Source of the DNA: Copromyces sp. CBS 386.78
Taxonomy: Eukaryota; Ascomycota; Sordariomycetes; Sordariales; Sordariaceae
Length of the DNA stretch: 64,000 nt
Reading direction: 5' to 3'
Assembly (NCBI GenBank): GCA_030685235.1
Contig: MU839084.1
Coordinates: 604,225-668,224 of the forward strand
Shown here: positions 25,501 through 36,635 of the stretch, piece by piece
How positions within the stretch are numbered: position 1 is the first letter of the stretch
Layout of the letters: each line of letters begins with the position of its first letter
The notes under the pieces: model-generated
Database searches by the model: none
What the model saw: the letters and a program-made list of their open reading frames with translations, nothing else
What the model was told of the DNA's origin: nothing
Position numbers and translations under genes: made by a program

Positions 25501-25535
25501 TCTATGCAGTTCAATCGAACCCGAAAAACGTCCAT
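19568..25535 (-). CDS. upr-1: DNA polymerase zeta catalytic subunit Rev3
   Basis: B-family polymerase for error-prone translesion synthesis; the Neurospora orthologue is upr-1. Two exons, 25535-25301 and 25233-19568 (GTGAGT donor, CTTAG acceptor), give 1966 residues. Seen: the N-terminal signature MDVFRVRLNCIDHYQATPTE; a long low-complexity charged region (about 430-720); exonuclease-like region; palm motifs DFQSLYPSVMIAYNYCYST (Asp about 1255), LANVTYGYTSASFSGRMPC, and YGDTDSLFV with catalytic aspartates at about 1420 and 1422. The C-terminus has two cysteine clusters: CTACG...CRRC starting at about 1747, and CQSC...CDSKDC at about 1826, the latter the iron-sulphur/Rev7-accessory binding class in B-family polymerases. 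Odd: a Gly/Ala insert containing a run of eleven Ala just before the first cluster, and a very acidic segment after the second. It is divergent from SLU7. Confidence 0.97.
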
Positions 25536-26200
25536 GATGTCGGCCGCTGGAGATGCCAGAGGCTCATTGTTAGATTTCTGGAGCAATATGAAGTGATAAG
25601 AGTCGGCTGCGAAAATCTCCAGTTGCCCGGTGTGGCGACGTGCATCCCTTAGAGACACGCTTTTCAGTTTTCAGGTTGTTTCGTTCAGGATGGCATGCGC
25701 GTCATGAAAGTCGTCAAGCGCGCACGACTAGTAACGCCAAAGCACGTGATGCGACGCTGGCTCAAATTGGCGTGTTCCAGTCAAGGCCGTCAGTTATTGA
25801 ACAGTCGTCCTCTAGACTAGACATTCATCTGGGTAGGTATTCGATGAGATCTACACAAACCTTACCTTTTGGATGTGATGAGGGCCTTCGACATTGAAAC
25901 CGGAATCAAGGCCATAATGCGAACAAGATTTATCAAAGTGAGCGGGAACCTCAAAGTACGGGTTAGGGTTAAAGATGACAAATTGGTCTCGGCCAAAAGG
26001 TGCACCGACTTCTTGCTGATCTCCTTCTACGCCGCTTGCCTGCCGCAGAACTTCCACCCAATGTAACGACATTAAAACAACTTACCTTGAGTCTCGGGAT
26101 CAACAACCTTTCTCATCGTCAGCACCCACTGTCGGTCAACTTTTCGACCTCTATATTCTTGCAAAGATCTCAGACCACAGCATCAATATTCACGATAACC
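25536..26200. promoter_or_regulatory. Divergent REV3/SLU7 promoter region with telomere-type repeat
   Basis: 665 bp between the two divergent start codons. GGGTTAGGGTTA at 25960-25971 is two units of the TTAGGG fungal telomere repeat, 230 bp upstream of the SLU7 start. Such telobox sequences are binding sites for Tbf1/Rap1-class factors in fungal promoters; activity here is inference. The frame of SLU7 is open for 67 codons upstream of its start, but that part lacks family similarity. Confidence 0.55.
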
Positions 26201-27460
26201 ATGCCTCCCCCACCACCGAACAGGCGTGAGCAGCAGCAGGCTATGGCTGCCCCAAGCTCAACCGATAAATCAGAGACTGGTGCTGGCGCCGCCCGCAAGG
26301 AAGACAACATCTACATCCCATCATACATCAGCAAACAGCCTTTCTACGTCAGTGGTCTGGATAATGAAGAAGGCGACTCCCTTCTCCATCAGCGTGCCCG
26401 TCAGCAGGAGGAGGACAAGGCTGCGCAAGCCGCCGCGCTTCTCGCCCGGGGCAAAAAGGCCGGTCCGGCGAGGACGAAATGGGTCAAGGGCGCGTGTGAG
26501 AACTGCGGCGCAATGGGCCACAAAAAGAAGGACTGTCTCGAACGGCCGCGCAAGTTCGGCGCCAAGGTGACGGGCAAGGACATCCAGGCGGACCGGATCG
26601 TGCGCGACGTGAACCTGGGGTACGAGGCCAAGCGGGACGTTTACAGCGCGTATGATCCGAAACAGTACATGGAGGTGGTGGAGGAATACAACATGCTGGA
26701 AGAGGCTCGAAAAGCATTACAGGGAGGAGACAAGAAGTCGCCGGACGGGGAGGGAGGAGAGGGTGCCGAGGACGACAAGTCGGGTTTCAAGTACGACGAG
26801 GAATCGGATATGGGACGCGATCGCGCTACGACAAAGCAGTCCATGCGTATTCGCGAGGACACGGCGAAGTACTTACTTAACTTGGATTCGGACTCAGCCA
26901 AGTACAACCCCAAGAAGCGCGCCCTTGTCGACGCCGGTGCCATAGCCGACAAGTCCGCCGCCTTGTTCGCTGAGGAGAGTTTCCTTCGTGCTTCTGGCGA
27001 AGCAGCGGAATTCGAAAAGGCTCAGCGATATGCATGGGAGGCACAAGAGCGCTCGGGCGATACCAGCTTGCATTTACAAGCCAATCCGACTGCGGGTGAG
27101 ATCCTACGCAAGAAGGAATCCGAGGAACGTGAGGCCAAGCGGAGAAAGAGGGCGGAAGAGTTGGCAAGCCAATATGGCACAAACCCTGTCATTCCAGACG
27201 CGCTCCGGGAAACTATGAAGGAAAATGAAGCCTTTGTGGAGTATGATGAGGCCGGCCTGATCAAGGGGGCGCCGAAGAAGGTCGGCAAGTCCCAGTATCC
27301 CGAGGACGTGTACATCAACAATCACACGGCGGTTTGGGGCAGTTGGTGGTCGGACTTCAGATGGGGCTACGCTTGCTGTCATCAGTTTGTGAAGAACAGT
27401 TACTGCACCGGGGAGACAGGTATAGCAGCAAGCGAGAAGGCGGATGCTTGGGACAAGTAA
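26201..27460 (+). CDS. slu7: Slu7 second-step pre-mRNA splicing factor
   Basis: Spliceosomal factor for 3' splice-site choice in the second catalytic step. A single exon encodes 419 residues starting [18 protein letters not shown]. Seen: conserved N-terminal block ([20 protein letters not shown]); a CCHC zinc knuckle C99-x2-C102-x4-H107-x4-C112 ([14 protein letters not shown]), followed by the family signature [19 protein letters not shown]; the core ([21 protein letters not shown], with [12 protein letters not shown] later); and the conserved end [32 protein letters not shown]. The Met at 26201 is chosen over upstream in-frame codons because the conserved part starts shortly after it. It converges with rps9. 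Confidence 0.96.
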   Translation: MPPPPPNRREQQQAMAAPSSTDKSETGAGAARKEDNIYIPSYISKQPFYVSGLDNEEGDSLLHQRARQQEEDKAAQAAALLARGKKAGPARTKWVKGACENCGAMGHKKKDCLERPRKFGAKVTGKDIQADRIVRDVNLGYEAKRDVYSAYDPKQYMEVVEEYNMLEEARKALQGGDKKSPDGEGGEGAEDDKSGFKYDEESDMGRDRATTKQSMRIREDTAKYLLNLDSDSAKYNPKKRALVDAGAIADKSAALFAEESFLRASGEAAEFEKAQRYAWEAQERSGDTSLHLQANPTAGEILRKKESEEREAKRRKRAEELASQYGTNPVIPDALRETMKENEAFVEYDEAGLIKGAPKKVGKSQYPEDVYINNHTAVWGSWWSDFRWGYACCHQFVKNSYCTGETGIAASEKADAWDK

Positions 27461-27934
27461 ACAGCAGGTCTATATGTAGTAGTGTTTGATTTCAAGAATG
27501 ATACCCAATTGCCTCACCTTGAGAATGCCCAATTGATCACACCGTATGGACCGCTCGAATAGCCCAAGAATCAAATGGTAACAAGGTGATCAATCAGAAA
27601 GGGACATATGGAGCGATTCGCTCTGGTATATTTTGCAGACACGTACAACCGAAACGGACATACACCGGACAAACATCACGTACGCTAGTCTTGACAATTT
27701 CTAACTTTCAACAAGAAGATGGTGTATTTATGAGACTGTAGGGTGCCTTCAGATCCGGAGGTTTCTTGACTTCCAGACACGTATTTCAGTGCCAACCGTT
27801 CATGCATTTTGATTCCTGACTACATGAACGCCGTGATCATGATGTAGAGGCAAAATGAACCTTCCAAGACCCGTTTTCCTAGCCGGTGCTATGCACGTGA
27901 AACCCAACCCACGAAGATAGGCGCCTCAAATTTA
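27461..27934. other. Convergent 3' region between slu7 and rps9
   Basis: 474 bp holding the 3' untranslated regions and polyadenylation signals of two convergent genes. I see no gene, repeat or inverted repeat. Confidence 0.5.
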
Positions 27935-28809
27935 CTACTCATCCTCCTCCTCGGCATCCTCACCGCCCTCAGCGGCCTTAGCCTTCTTTCTGCGGACACG
28001 GCCGGGGCGGCCGCCACCGAAGGGGGAGGTGAGGGCGAAGTCGATGTGCTTCTGGGAGTCGAGACGGACAACGAAAGAGGGAACGTTGACGATCTGCTTG
28101 CCGACGCGGATGTGGCGCTGGCGAATGAGAACACGGGCGTGGTGGATAGACTTGGCAAGGCCGAGCTTGTAGACGCAGGTCTGGAGACGACGCTCAAGGA
28201 AATCCTCAGCCTTGAGGGCAAGGACGTAATCGAGCTTCATGCGGGACTCGTCAAGGACACCGACGCGAACGAGACGGCGAATGAGGGCATTGCCTTCGAA
28301 GAGACGCTTGGGGTCCTTCTCGTCGAGGGTAAGAAGCTGACTGTGGCAGAAGTTAGTAATCTTGTGATTTCCTGGCAAATCGTTCCCCAGCGCCAAACGC
28401 CCATTTCTGTGACTGTTTTGCTGAAGAGACCGAGCGGGGTATGGGGAGAGCTTACCGGGCAGCACGACGAATCTTGGAGAGGGTCAGGAGAACGCGCCAG
28501 ACCTCACGCTTGTTGCGAAGACCATACTCGCCAACGAGCTTCAACTCGGAGTCCCTGAGGTCCGAAAGTTAGTCGAATGATCACAATCGACATAAGCAGA
28601 GTCAAGCTCATGCTCAGTGGCCGGTGATTTGAGGCATGCGAGCGATCGCACGCGCAAAGAACATGGAGATAATTGCTCCCGCTGCAATTGCTGTCGCTTC
28701 GCAGAGGCCGTCTGGAAGGAGTTCGGAATCAAACTTAGACGCACAAACGAGCGGCCTCGAAGGGGCGACGGGGGACCTTAGCGGTCTTCGAGTAGGAAAG
28801 CGGCGCCAT
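27935..28809 (-). CDS. rps9: 40S ribosomal protein S9 (uS4)
   Basis: Small-subunit ribosomal protein that binds 18S rRNA early and helps maintain decoding accuracy. Three exons, 28809-28745, 28554-28456 and 28340-27935, give 189 residues. The first junction must use the GTGCGT donor at 28744, because that alone restores the conserved [19 protein letters not shown]; a nearby GTTTGT four bases upstream would lead to a stop. Seen: N-terminus [19 protein letters not shown]4 RNA-binding region (about 107-155: [43 protein letters not shown]), basic [10 protein letters not shown] and an acidic tail EEEDE. Introns of 190 and 115 nt near the 5' end are typical of fungal ribosomal protein genes. It is paired divergently with rpl21. 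Confidence 0.97.
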
Positions 28810-29122
28810 CTTGTTGTTGGGGGCTTTCTCAAAAGATCGTCGACTGACAGCGAAAAGTTTCGAAAAGTCGTTTTCACGAAGTCAGAAAATCAAAGGACCA
28901 CCTGGAGAGGGTTTGTGGTGGCCCGTGCACGCAGCCTTGCCGGCACAAATCCGCTTGCCCTAACGTTGGCAGGCTGGTGGTTGGCCCAAGCTTTGCCCAC
29001 CTTGCTTAGTCATACGACGGGAAATCGAGACCTAGTTTTGCTTGCACACAAATTCGTCGTCCAAATTTGACGCCCGCAGCAACCACCGTCTTCAGCATCC
29101 CCATACACGCCGAATCGTCACG
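28810..29122. promoter_or_regulatory. Shared divergent promoter of rps9 and rpl21 with telobox
   Basis: 313 bp separate the two start codons, so both ribosomal protein genes must be driven from here. A CCCTAA telobox (28958-28963, within GCCCTAACG) sits almost exactly midway; teloboxes are established elements of fungal ribosomal protein promoters. T- and C-rich stretches flank each start. Co-regulation of the pair is inference. Confidence 0.6.
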
Positions 29123-29857
29123 ATGGGTCACCCCGCAGGTCTCCGTGCTGGTACGAGATACGCCTTCTCGCGGAACTTCCGCGAGAAGGGTATGATCCGT
29201 CTCTCGACCTACCTTAAGCAGTACAAGTATGTTGCGACAGCGACGAATTGGGGTAGTAGGGGCGTCATGGCTAACTTTTTGCTAGGGTTGGCGACATCGT
29301 CGACATCAAGGTCAACGGTGCTGTCCAGAAGGGGTAAGCGACGACCATTTCCACACTCTTTGCGACTCTTGCGATTGCGAAAAACAGCGGGATGCGGAAT
29401 ATGTTGGGGTTCTGCAACATCGGAATTTCGAAAGAGGAGGGGCACATCCGAATGCGATCCACGACGAAGACTTTTGCGAAGAACACACTCGGGCGAATCA
29501 TGAAACTGACGTTGGACATCGAATAGTATGGCCCACAAGGTCTACCACGGCAAGACTGGTGTCATCTACAACGTCACCAAGTCCGCTGTCGGCATCATCA
29601 TCTACAAGAAGGTCAAGCACCGTTACCTCGAGAAGCGCATCAACGTCCGCATCGAGCACATCCAGCCTTCCCGCTCCCGCGAGGGTTTCCTTCGCCGCGT
29701 CAAGGAGAACGCCGAGCTCAAGAAGCAGGCCAAGGCTGAGGGCAAGCAGGTCCACCTCAAGCGCCAGCCCCTCCAGCCCCGTGAGGCTCGCACCATCTCC
29801 GTTGTCGACAACAAGCCCGAGACCGTTGCCCCCGTCGCCTACGAGACCACTATCTAA
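29123..29857 (+). CDS. rpl21: 60S ribosomal protein L21 (eL21)
   Basis: Large-subunit ribosomal protein. Three exons, 29123-29226, 29286-29333 and 29527-29857, with GTATGT/GCTAG and GTAAGC/AATAG junctions, give 160 residues, the family's usual length. Seen: MGHPAGLRAGTRYAFSRNF, then [36 protein letters not shown] crossing both introns, VIYNVTKSAVGIIIYK, HRYLEKRINVRIEHIQPSRSR, and the end APVAYETTI. The middle exon is only 48 nt. Intron 2 is 193 nt, long for this genome; I looked for a C/D-box snoRNA in it and could not support one. Codon use in the last exon is strongly biased to C-ending codons, as in highly expressed genes. Confidence 0.97.
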
Positions 29858-31587
29858 AGTACTCTTGGGATCGGAGTGGTGGTAGACTTGGCGTGTTTGG
29901 TTTCTCTTTGCATGGGGTTCATCGCGTTCGGCACGGAAAGATTCCCTGCATGGATTTTTTGGTCTGGGATGCGGGAATGCTTATAGGAATCAAAAATACC
30001 AGTGGCATGACCATGACCAAAACCAAAACCACACGAGAACCGGCCCGACACGCCTCCTCCTGACTAGGTGTACGTGCTTTTGCGCCTCGAGCCAGCTTGT
30101 GATCGGATGGACTCCGCCAAAGACGAATCCCGCTGGCCAGACGAGTCACAGAGGGACAGACGATTCGAGCCCTGTCTGGCTGTGCGGTTGCTCTGCTTCT
30201 CGGCCTAGCATCTCGCGGTTGATAGAGATACCCAAATAGAGCAATGTGACGAACCACTCCACCGGGCCAACTCTTGCGTTCAGCTTTGCACTGCCAGTAC
30301 CGTGACTCTTTTAGCGCTCCCAAAAGGTTTACTTGCAAATAGGAGAGATGGATATGAGAGCAGATAGAGATACCTTGAGAGTTCATGTTGGGCCTTAGCT
30401 TAAACTCGGCACGGTTTGGAACCAACTGAGTGTTGGAACTGTGATAGTTTGATACGTAGCCAACTTCACCAGGACGGCTTTACACATTCTCCTCACGAAA
30501 CAACTGAAATCAGCCTTACTGGATCGACAGGATCTATCTTTCTTATACCTGCTACCGGATCCTATATTTCTCCGGCATCGAGCATTGCTCCCATACGAAT
30601 GCTCCTTCAGAATGTGAGCCTCGGTAAGTATGATTTGGCTGGATGAAGGTGGAGGACTGAAGCAATTCTCCAGATACGATCGATGACAGATTCGTTGTGG
30701 GGTTGAGGTTCATGTGGAATGTCGAACAGGCCTGCTCCAGACTCTTTGGGCTCCCTTCCTTGAGTGCCTGCCGCGAACCGTCAAGGATTTTGACTGGTCT
30801 CGTTGGTCTCTGACGTTGACGAGGCGTCGTGGCTCGACAGGATAAACAGATCTGGCCAATGGGATATTGCGGGGAACTGATAAGGCTCTTTAAACATGTG
30901 GCTTAACCTACCATTTTTGACCTAGGCAAAAGCACTGGTGCAAGGGGCAGAGGATGAAGATGCCACCAGGCAGTACGTACCCGTCTCAGACCCTTCCAAA
31001 GCGTTGGCACCTTTGACACTCGTACACTACCAGACGGAGGATGCTGTCACCAACAGGAACAGGAATAGGAACCGACCATTTAATCCCTTGGCTCTGTTAC
31101 TTCTAGCTTCTAATCAGTTTTCGGTCACTTTTTGGGACTTTGTTGGCCTGTCACGTTCCCAGGGCATGTTTGAGTTTCGGTGTCCCGTCTGTGCCGTCCA
31201 GGGTGGGTAGTGAGTGTGGCCTTTTCAGAACTCAGCTGCAGGGCATCCGTCATCTTCGGTTCCTTCCACCTTCAAACCCACCGCGCCCACTTCCGCTTCC
31301 GTTTCCTGTTTGTCTGAGAGAGTGCGCAACGCAAACCTACAACTCATGACTTCGCCGTGCAACTGCGACTGCGAGCCCTGAGTTCGAGTCCGCTTCGATG
31401 CAATTGTAAACCTTCTGCTCTGAGCTGCTGAGCAGGTAGCCAACCTGAGGACAGTGGACACAACGGACGGCGAGCACCAGCGACCGCTGTCAGTCTTTCC
31501 TGTCTTGGCACACCTTGCATGACCGCATCCTGGACTCGATCACTGCAGTGGACAATCTCCCTTCGACGGCAATTGAACTTATCAGCC
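29858..31587. other. Intergenic region upstream of the SMP-domain gene
   Basis: 1.7 kb with no supported gene. A 168-codon minus-strand frame (29919-30425) has no domain, and its composition is unlike the neighbouring genes. GGCCAGACGAGT near 30132-30143 matches one arm of the hairpin at 3937-3967, without a clear partner arm. Confidence 0.45.
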
Positions 31588-34500
31588 ATGAGTTGGACTG
31601 TCTTCTTATTGATATACCTCTTCGGAGGCCTTACGTTTCTGCCATTGTTGGTGGCCTGCGTTCTACTTCATGCTCACTTTACATTTCCTTACCGCCCAGA
31701 TGCCGACCAGCAGCACGACCCAGAAGCCGACGACTTGATCCAGCCTGGTGACGATCTTGATGCGCTCAAGGCGGAGCAGAAGAAAGATGGCAAACCCCGG
31801 GTGGCCAATCACAACGATGGTGTCGCTTCTGGATATTTTGCAGTCTGCCGCGAGTATACGCCCATGGGAATCAACGCGAAGCCTATCGAGCGGTCGACAC
31901 CAGTCGGCTCCACCACCGTCGCCGCCCCCAGTCCCAGTGTCTACCAGACAATGTATCGAAGCATCTTCGACCGAAAGTCCAGCAGTCCGAGTCCCATTGA
32001 TCACAAGAACGGTCCCAGTCAGCGCCCTAAGAAGGCTGGCAATGTCTTCTATGTTGTCCTGAGGTGCGTGGCATTATCATTCTGGCTCCCGAAACGGCTT
32101 GGATCCTGATGCTTGTTACAGACACGGCCATCTTATGCTCTTTGACGACGACGAACAACTCGAAGTACGGCACGTTGTCGCTCTAGCACACCATGAAGTC
32201 AGCATATACTCCGGCGAGGAAGTCACCCCCGAGGGCGAGCTGTACATCAAGCGTAACGCCATACGCCTCTCGCGCAAGACAGACGGGCTGGAAATAGGGC
32301 CGGATAGTCAGGTCTCGAAGCCTTTCTACCTCTTCTCCGAAAATTGCTCTGCAAAGGAAGATTTCTACTTTGCCCTATTGCGAAACCAGGAACAGCAGGC
32401 TTTGGACACCGAAAACGAGGTTCCGTCTCCTATCCAGTTTGACGTTAAGAACATTATCAACTTGGTACAGAGACTGCACTCGTCAGAAGAACACATGCAA
32501 ACACGTTGGCTCAACGCAATGATTGGACGTATCTTCCTGGGCATCTACAAGACCAAGGACATAGAGAACGCGATACGGGAGAAGCTTACAAAGAAGATTT
32601 CCCGTGTTAAAAGGCCGGCATTTCTTTCCAACATTGCTATCAAAGGTATTGATACCGGAGAGTCGGCACCATTTATCACAAACCCACGGCTGCGGGATCT
32701 GACCGTTGAGGGTGAATGCTGCATTGAGGCAGACGTACGATACACTGGCAACTTCCGCTTGGAGGTCGCGGCGACAGCCAGGATTGATCTAGGCGCGCGA
32801 TTCAAGGCACGAGAGGTCAATCTTGTCCTTGCCGTGGTTGTACGAAAACTCGAAGGCCATGTCTTATTCAAGATCAAGCCCCCGCCCAGTAACCGCTTAT
32901 GGTTCTCTTTTCAGCAGGCACCAAAGATGGAGATGACGATTGAACCAATCGTCAGCTCCAGACAGATTACTTACACCGTTATTCTCCGCCAGATCGAGAA
33001 GCAGATCAAAGAGGTCATGGCCGAGACCCTTGTCTTACCCTTCTGGGATGATATGCCTTTCTTCAATACAGAGCACAAGAAGTGGAGGGGTGGTATCTTC
33101 CATGATGAGTCAGTTGTATCAACCATGGATTTGGAAACAGCTGCGGCGCAAGAAGGCGATTTGGACGAGGTGGAGCGATTGGAGGCTACTCAAGATGGTC
33201 ACGAACCCGATGTGCCGCACGTCGAAAAGAGCCACAGCATGTCTAGCCTCGAAAAGACGCTCGACAAGAAACCGTCTATTAGCCTTTTTGGAAGGATGAC
33301 AACCAAAGCTAAAGGGGACCCTATGTATTCTGCATCTACGACCTCATTGAGCACGGACAACAAAAACGACATCAAACCCGAGACGAGAAGTGAAAGCCAT
33401 ATACCGCCTCCGATCCGGGTGGTTTCGATCACTCATCCTCCGACGCCAACGGTTAGCACAGATGCCATTAATGCTGACGTCTTCAAACCATCCTCGTCAC
33501 CACCGGACGAAAGCGCTGCTGCGTCAGCAATGGCAACGTTGTCTGTCCAGGCACAATCTCCAACACGGCCACAGCCACCTCACTCGCCCCTGAGGCCGTC
33601 CGTCACATCCAAGTCATCAGACCAGTCTTCCGGATCATCTTATTCTGAAGCTACGGACGCGGAGAAAGATTTGCAGGATTTTGACAAGAGAAACCAGGCA
33701 AGACGGAACACGGCCACATTCGCAGGTAGCCAAGAGGAAAGCAGGCCGAGGTCTCCAGCCTCGTCGATAAGGGGTTCTGTGAAGAGTCAAACTGGGACCA
33801 TCAAGGGTATCTTTGCCCGGCGAGATACTGTGTCATCAACATCGGGAGCAGGGATGCCGAATCATCCAGATTCTGGGAAAAAGACTGCCTTGGCCGCCGC
33901 TTTTGTCACCAACGCGGCTGCATCTGCCAAGCGTTGGGGGCTCAATGCGTTCCAACGACAGACAAATAACGATGGCACACCGGGCAGGAGTGCCTCGTTC
34001 ACAGATGATCATCCATCGGTGCTGGACTTGAATCAGCCTATGGGGCGTGGACAACCGCTTCCGCCACCAGGAACACCACTTCCGATGCCAGACAGAAGAT
34101 CGAAGGCAACATCCATCAGTATTCCAAGGCGCAAACCCATACCGCCTCCAGATCAATCACTGCAGCAACGTAAATCGAGCACATCTGAGGATCATGGTCA
34201 TGAGCCTGAGCGCCGCCCTGTACCACCTCCGCCTCTCCCAAAACGTCGCCAATACCGGGCCGAGCAGCCACTCGACGATGGTGGAAACAACGTGAACATG
34301 CTGGTTGTCGCGGCTCCTGCGGAATCAGAACCGACTACACCTATGAGCGAGGCCCATGACACATCACCTTCGAAGCCTTCAGCGGGCACCGTTGAGATCA
34401 AGAGCCAAAGTGAAGTTGATAGCTCGGCGAAAGAAGATATCGGTTCAAGAATGTACCCCAAGCATTCGACGCCATCAATCCGTTTTTTGAAGACTACAAG

Positions 34501-34669
34501 CCAGGAAGGGCACGAAGATGCGAAAACGTTATCGCCTAAGATTTCAGCACCCGTTGATGACGACGATGAGTTCTCGGCTTGGATGGGTGATGCCGGGCCG
34601 GTTGAAGATATTGACGCAGCCCCGGCTCCTACAGCCGACGGTGGCGTTGGTGAGAGGGCATCGCCTTGA
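31588..34669 (+). CDS. Nvj2/TEX2-type SMP-domain lipid-transfer protein with PH-like domain
   Basis: Membrane-contact-site protein of the ER; in yeast Nvj2 transfers lipids through its SMP tube at nucleus-vacuole and ER-Golgi contacts. Two exons, 31588-32063 and 32122-34669 (AG|GTGCGT donor, TTACAG acceptor), give 1007 residues. Seen: an N-terminal membrane segment (residues 4-26, LLIYLFGGLTFLPLLVACVL); a PH-like region at about 150-215 (VFYVVLRHGHLMLFDDDEQLEVRHVV); an SMP domain at about 270-475 beginning near WLNAMIGRIFLGIYKT and ending VLPFWDDMPFF; then a 520-residue disordered Ser/Pro-rich tail with SH3-type proline motifs (PPPLPKRRQYR). The start Met immediately precedes the membrane segment. 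The long tail is much more variable in this family than the core. I leave the symbol blank because I do not know the local gene name. Confidence 0.9.
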
Positions 34670-35909
34670 TTTGTTAGACAAAGCAACTGGTACCACGCAT
34701 TGCATTGATCCCATACTCAGACTTTGTTGACACAAATCACAGTACAGCCAAGGCTGGGAATAGCCGGGCTGGTTGGCTCCTATGTATTTGTATTTTCCGT
34801 TGTATGGTGCTAGAGAACAACACTGGGGTGCGGTGCAAGGCGTTGGGTAAGTATCATAGGTGTTAGGGGTACAAATATTCATATGTCATAGCTGATGCCG
34901 CTGGCTTGGAAGGTGAACAACGCATTAGGTGAGCCTGCTTTGCATTCTGGGCCTTTGTCTTCACCTTACCTGTTGATGACGGGTAATAAGCCGCATTTCC
35001 GTTGATGCTGGCTTGGCTATGGTGTAGGCATAACGGGATCACTCGGCCTACTTTTAGCCTGAGGGTTCGTTACAAAATCCGGCACGAGGCGAAATGCTCC
35101 AATGGTATCCTCATATATCTCCGCACTCAAGATATTAAATATACGAATTTATCAAGGACTGATCGTCTCTTTATATAGAATAATTATGATGAACCTTGTT
35201 TTCAGCCGGGCAATCGGCGGAGATATATAGTGACTCGATTCAGACATGGCTTCAACCTCGACTTGGGATAGACGACTACAATACAACCAACAAAAGCCCG
35301 ACTGCGTGGAACGCTGCTAATCCACAAAGATCAATCACGGCAGGTTGGATATAGTGGGAAGCCGAGTGCGATTTCTATGAATAGCTTCCAATCTATATCA
35401 ACATAAACATAACCCAGATCTTCGGAATATCATCTTGACCACGGAGCCATGCGTTTCGTTTCTTCCTGGACATCTCCGACATCATATGGGTGTTATCCCG
35501 GTGACGGACAGTATTTAATCTATATCTGCCTGCGTTTGCCTGACATCATCTAAGATAACTTGGACCTTGGGTGGTAACGAGCGAGGAAGAATTCAGAATG
35601 CAGATATGGAAAGCAGGAGAGGTTCATATTGATCATCCATAATCCCGTGGAGGATGCCTCGATTGAAATGAGTTCGGAGTTTCTGAAAAGAGAGTTTATG
35701 ATCGTGGCTCAGATGGCGTAAGTTCATATATCTGGCAGTGATTCCGACCCGGGTACTGGGACAGAGCGCAAGTAAATCCTACATGACTGTCAACTTTAAG
35801 AGCCTACTGACACAAATTGTTGAACCAAACCCAGGTGAGCCAAGAGAACACGACAGAAACACATTTTTATACGGCCAGATAACCTAACCCTCGATCAGAA
35901 TCAACAGCC
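34670..35909. other. Intergenic region upstream of the secreted-protein gene
   Basis: 1.2 kb, somewhat AT-rich in the middle (about 35110-35240). A TATA-like TTTTTATACGG lies about 40 bp before the next start codon. I see no gene or clear repeat. Confidence 0.5.
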
Positions 35910-36635
35910 ATGAAGCTCACTACCACCACTACCACCCTCTTCATTGGATTCCTGGCCGGCCTCGCCGCCGCTCAAGCAGCTCCCGAAGTCACGCCCTGCC
36001 CTACCGTGACGCGAACGATGCAAAACCGTGACTGCGGCAAGACATGCCAGTTCACCGACTGTGCTTTCGTCAGCACAGTCCGCAACCCATGCGGATGTCC
36101 GGCATCAATACCCACGGCGACTTTGATCGCCCCTTGCGAGGCCGACTGTCCCTATGGAGGGTGTAGCATCGAGTTCAAAACATGTGCACTGACATGCCCG
36201 GCAACCACCACCTCTTCTTCCTCCTCCTCCCGTCGCTGGCCACCATGGCAAACCCGAACTTCAACCACCACAACCGCCACCTCGCCGCCGCCCAAACCTA
36301 CCAGCACAAGGACTACCGTGCGTAGCACAAGCACATCAACCACGCGTACTACATCCACCTCTTACACGCAAACCACCATCAGCTGGAGTATCATCACGCT
36401 CCCGCCCAAGACCACCAAAATATCGACGACACCGTGTCCCACGGTCACCAAGACGACCAGCCCGGCCGACTGCTCGCCGATTCGCTGTCCTGTGCCGACG
36501 TGCCAGGTCCGGTCGACGTTGAACGTGCCGTGCGGATGTACCGTCAAGACGCTGCTGTACGTTCAGGGGTGTGCCACGACGTGTTCGGACGGGTGCTTGA
36601 CACGCACCGAGACGGCCAGCGCGACGGGGTGCTAG
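35910..36635 (+). CDS. Secreted cysteine-rich protein with duplicated module and Ser/Thr linker
   Basis: I do not recognise a characterised family. A single exon encodes 241 residues. Seen: a signal peptide (MKLTTTTTTLFIGFLAGLAAAQA, likely cleavage after AQA); a first cysteine module at about 29-96 starting CPTVTRTMQNRDC with NPCGCP and CEADCPYGGC; a Ser/Thr/Pro linker (about 97-170) likely to be O-glycosylated; and a second module at about 174-241 starting CPTVTKTTSPADC with VPCGCT and CATTCSDGC. The two modules align in cysteine order, so the protein arose by internal duplication. There is no transmembrane segment, and the C-terminus ATGC gives no clear GPI signal. The role, for example in wall or extracellular function, is inference. 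Confidence 0.85.
   Translation: MKLTTTTTTLFIGFLAGLAAAQAAPEVTPCPTVTRTMQNRDCGKTCQFTDCAFVSTVRNPCGCPASIPTATLIAPCEADCPYGGCSIEFKTCALTCPATTTSSSSSSRRWPPWQTRTSTTTTATSPPPKPTSTRTTVRSTSTSTTRTTSTSYTQTTISWSIITLPPKTTKISTTPCPTVTKTTSPADCSPIRCPVPTCQVRSTLNVPCGCTVKTLLYVQGCATTCSDGCLTRTETASATGC

Noticed and set aside
29334..29526. Possible snoRNA inside the long second intron of rpl21
   Set aside because: I could not find properly ordered C and D boxes; the CTGAC near the end is more likely the branch point.
31380..31410. GAGTTCGAGTCC, resembling a tRNA B box
   Set aside because: No cloverleaf could be folded around it.
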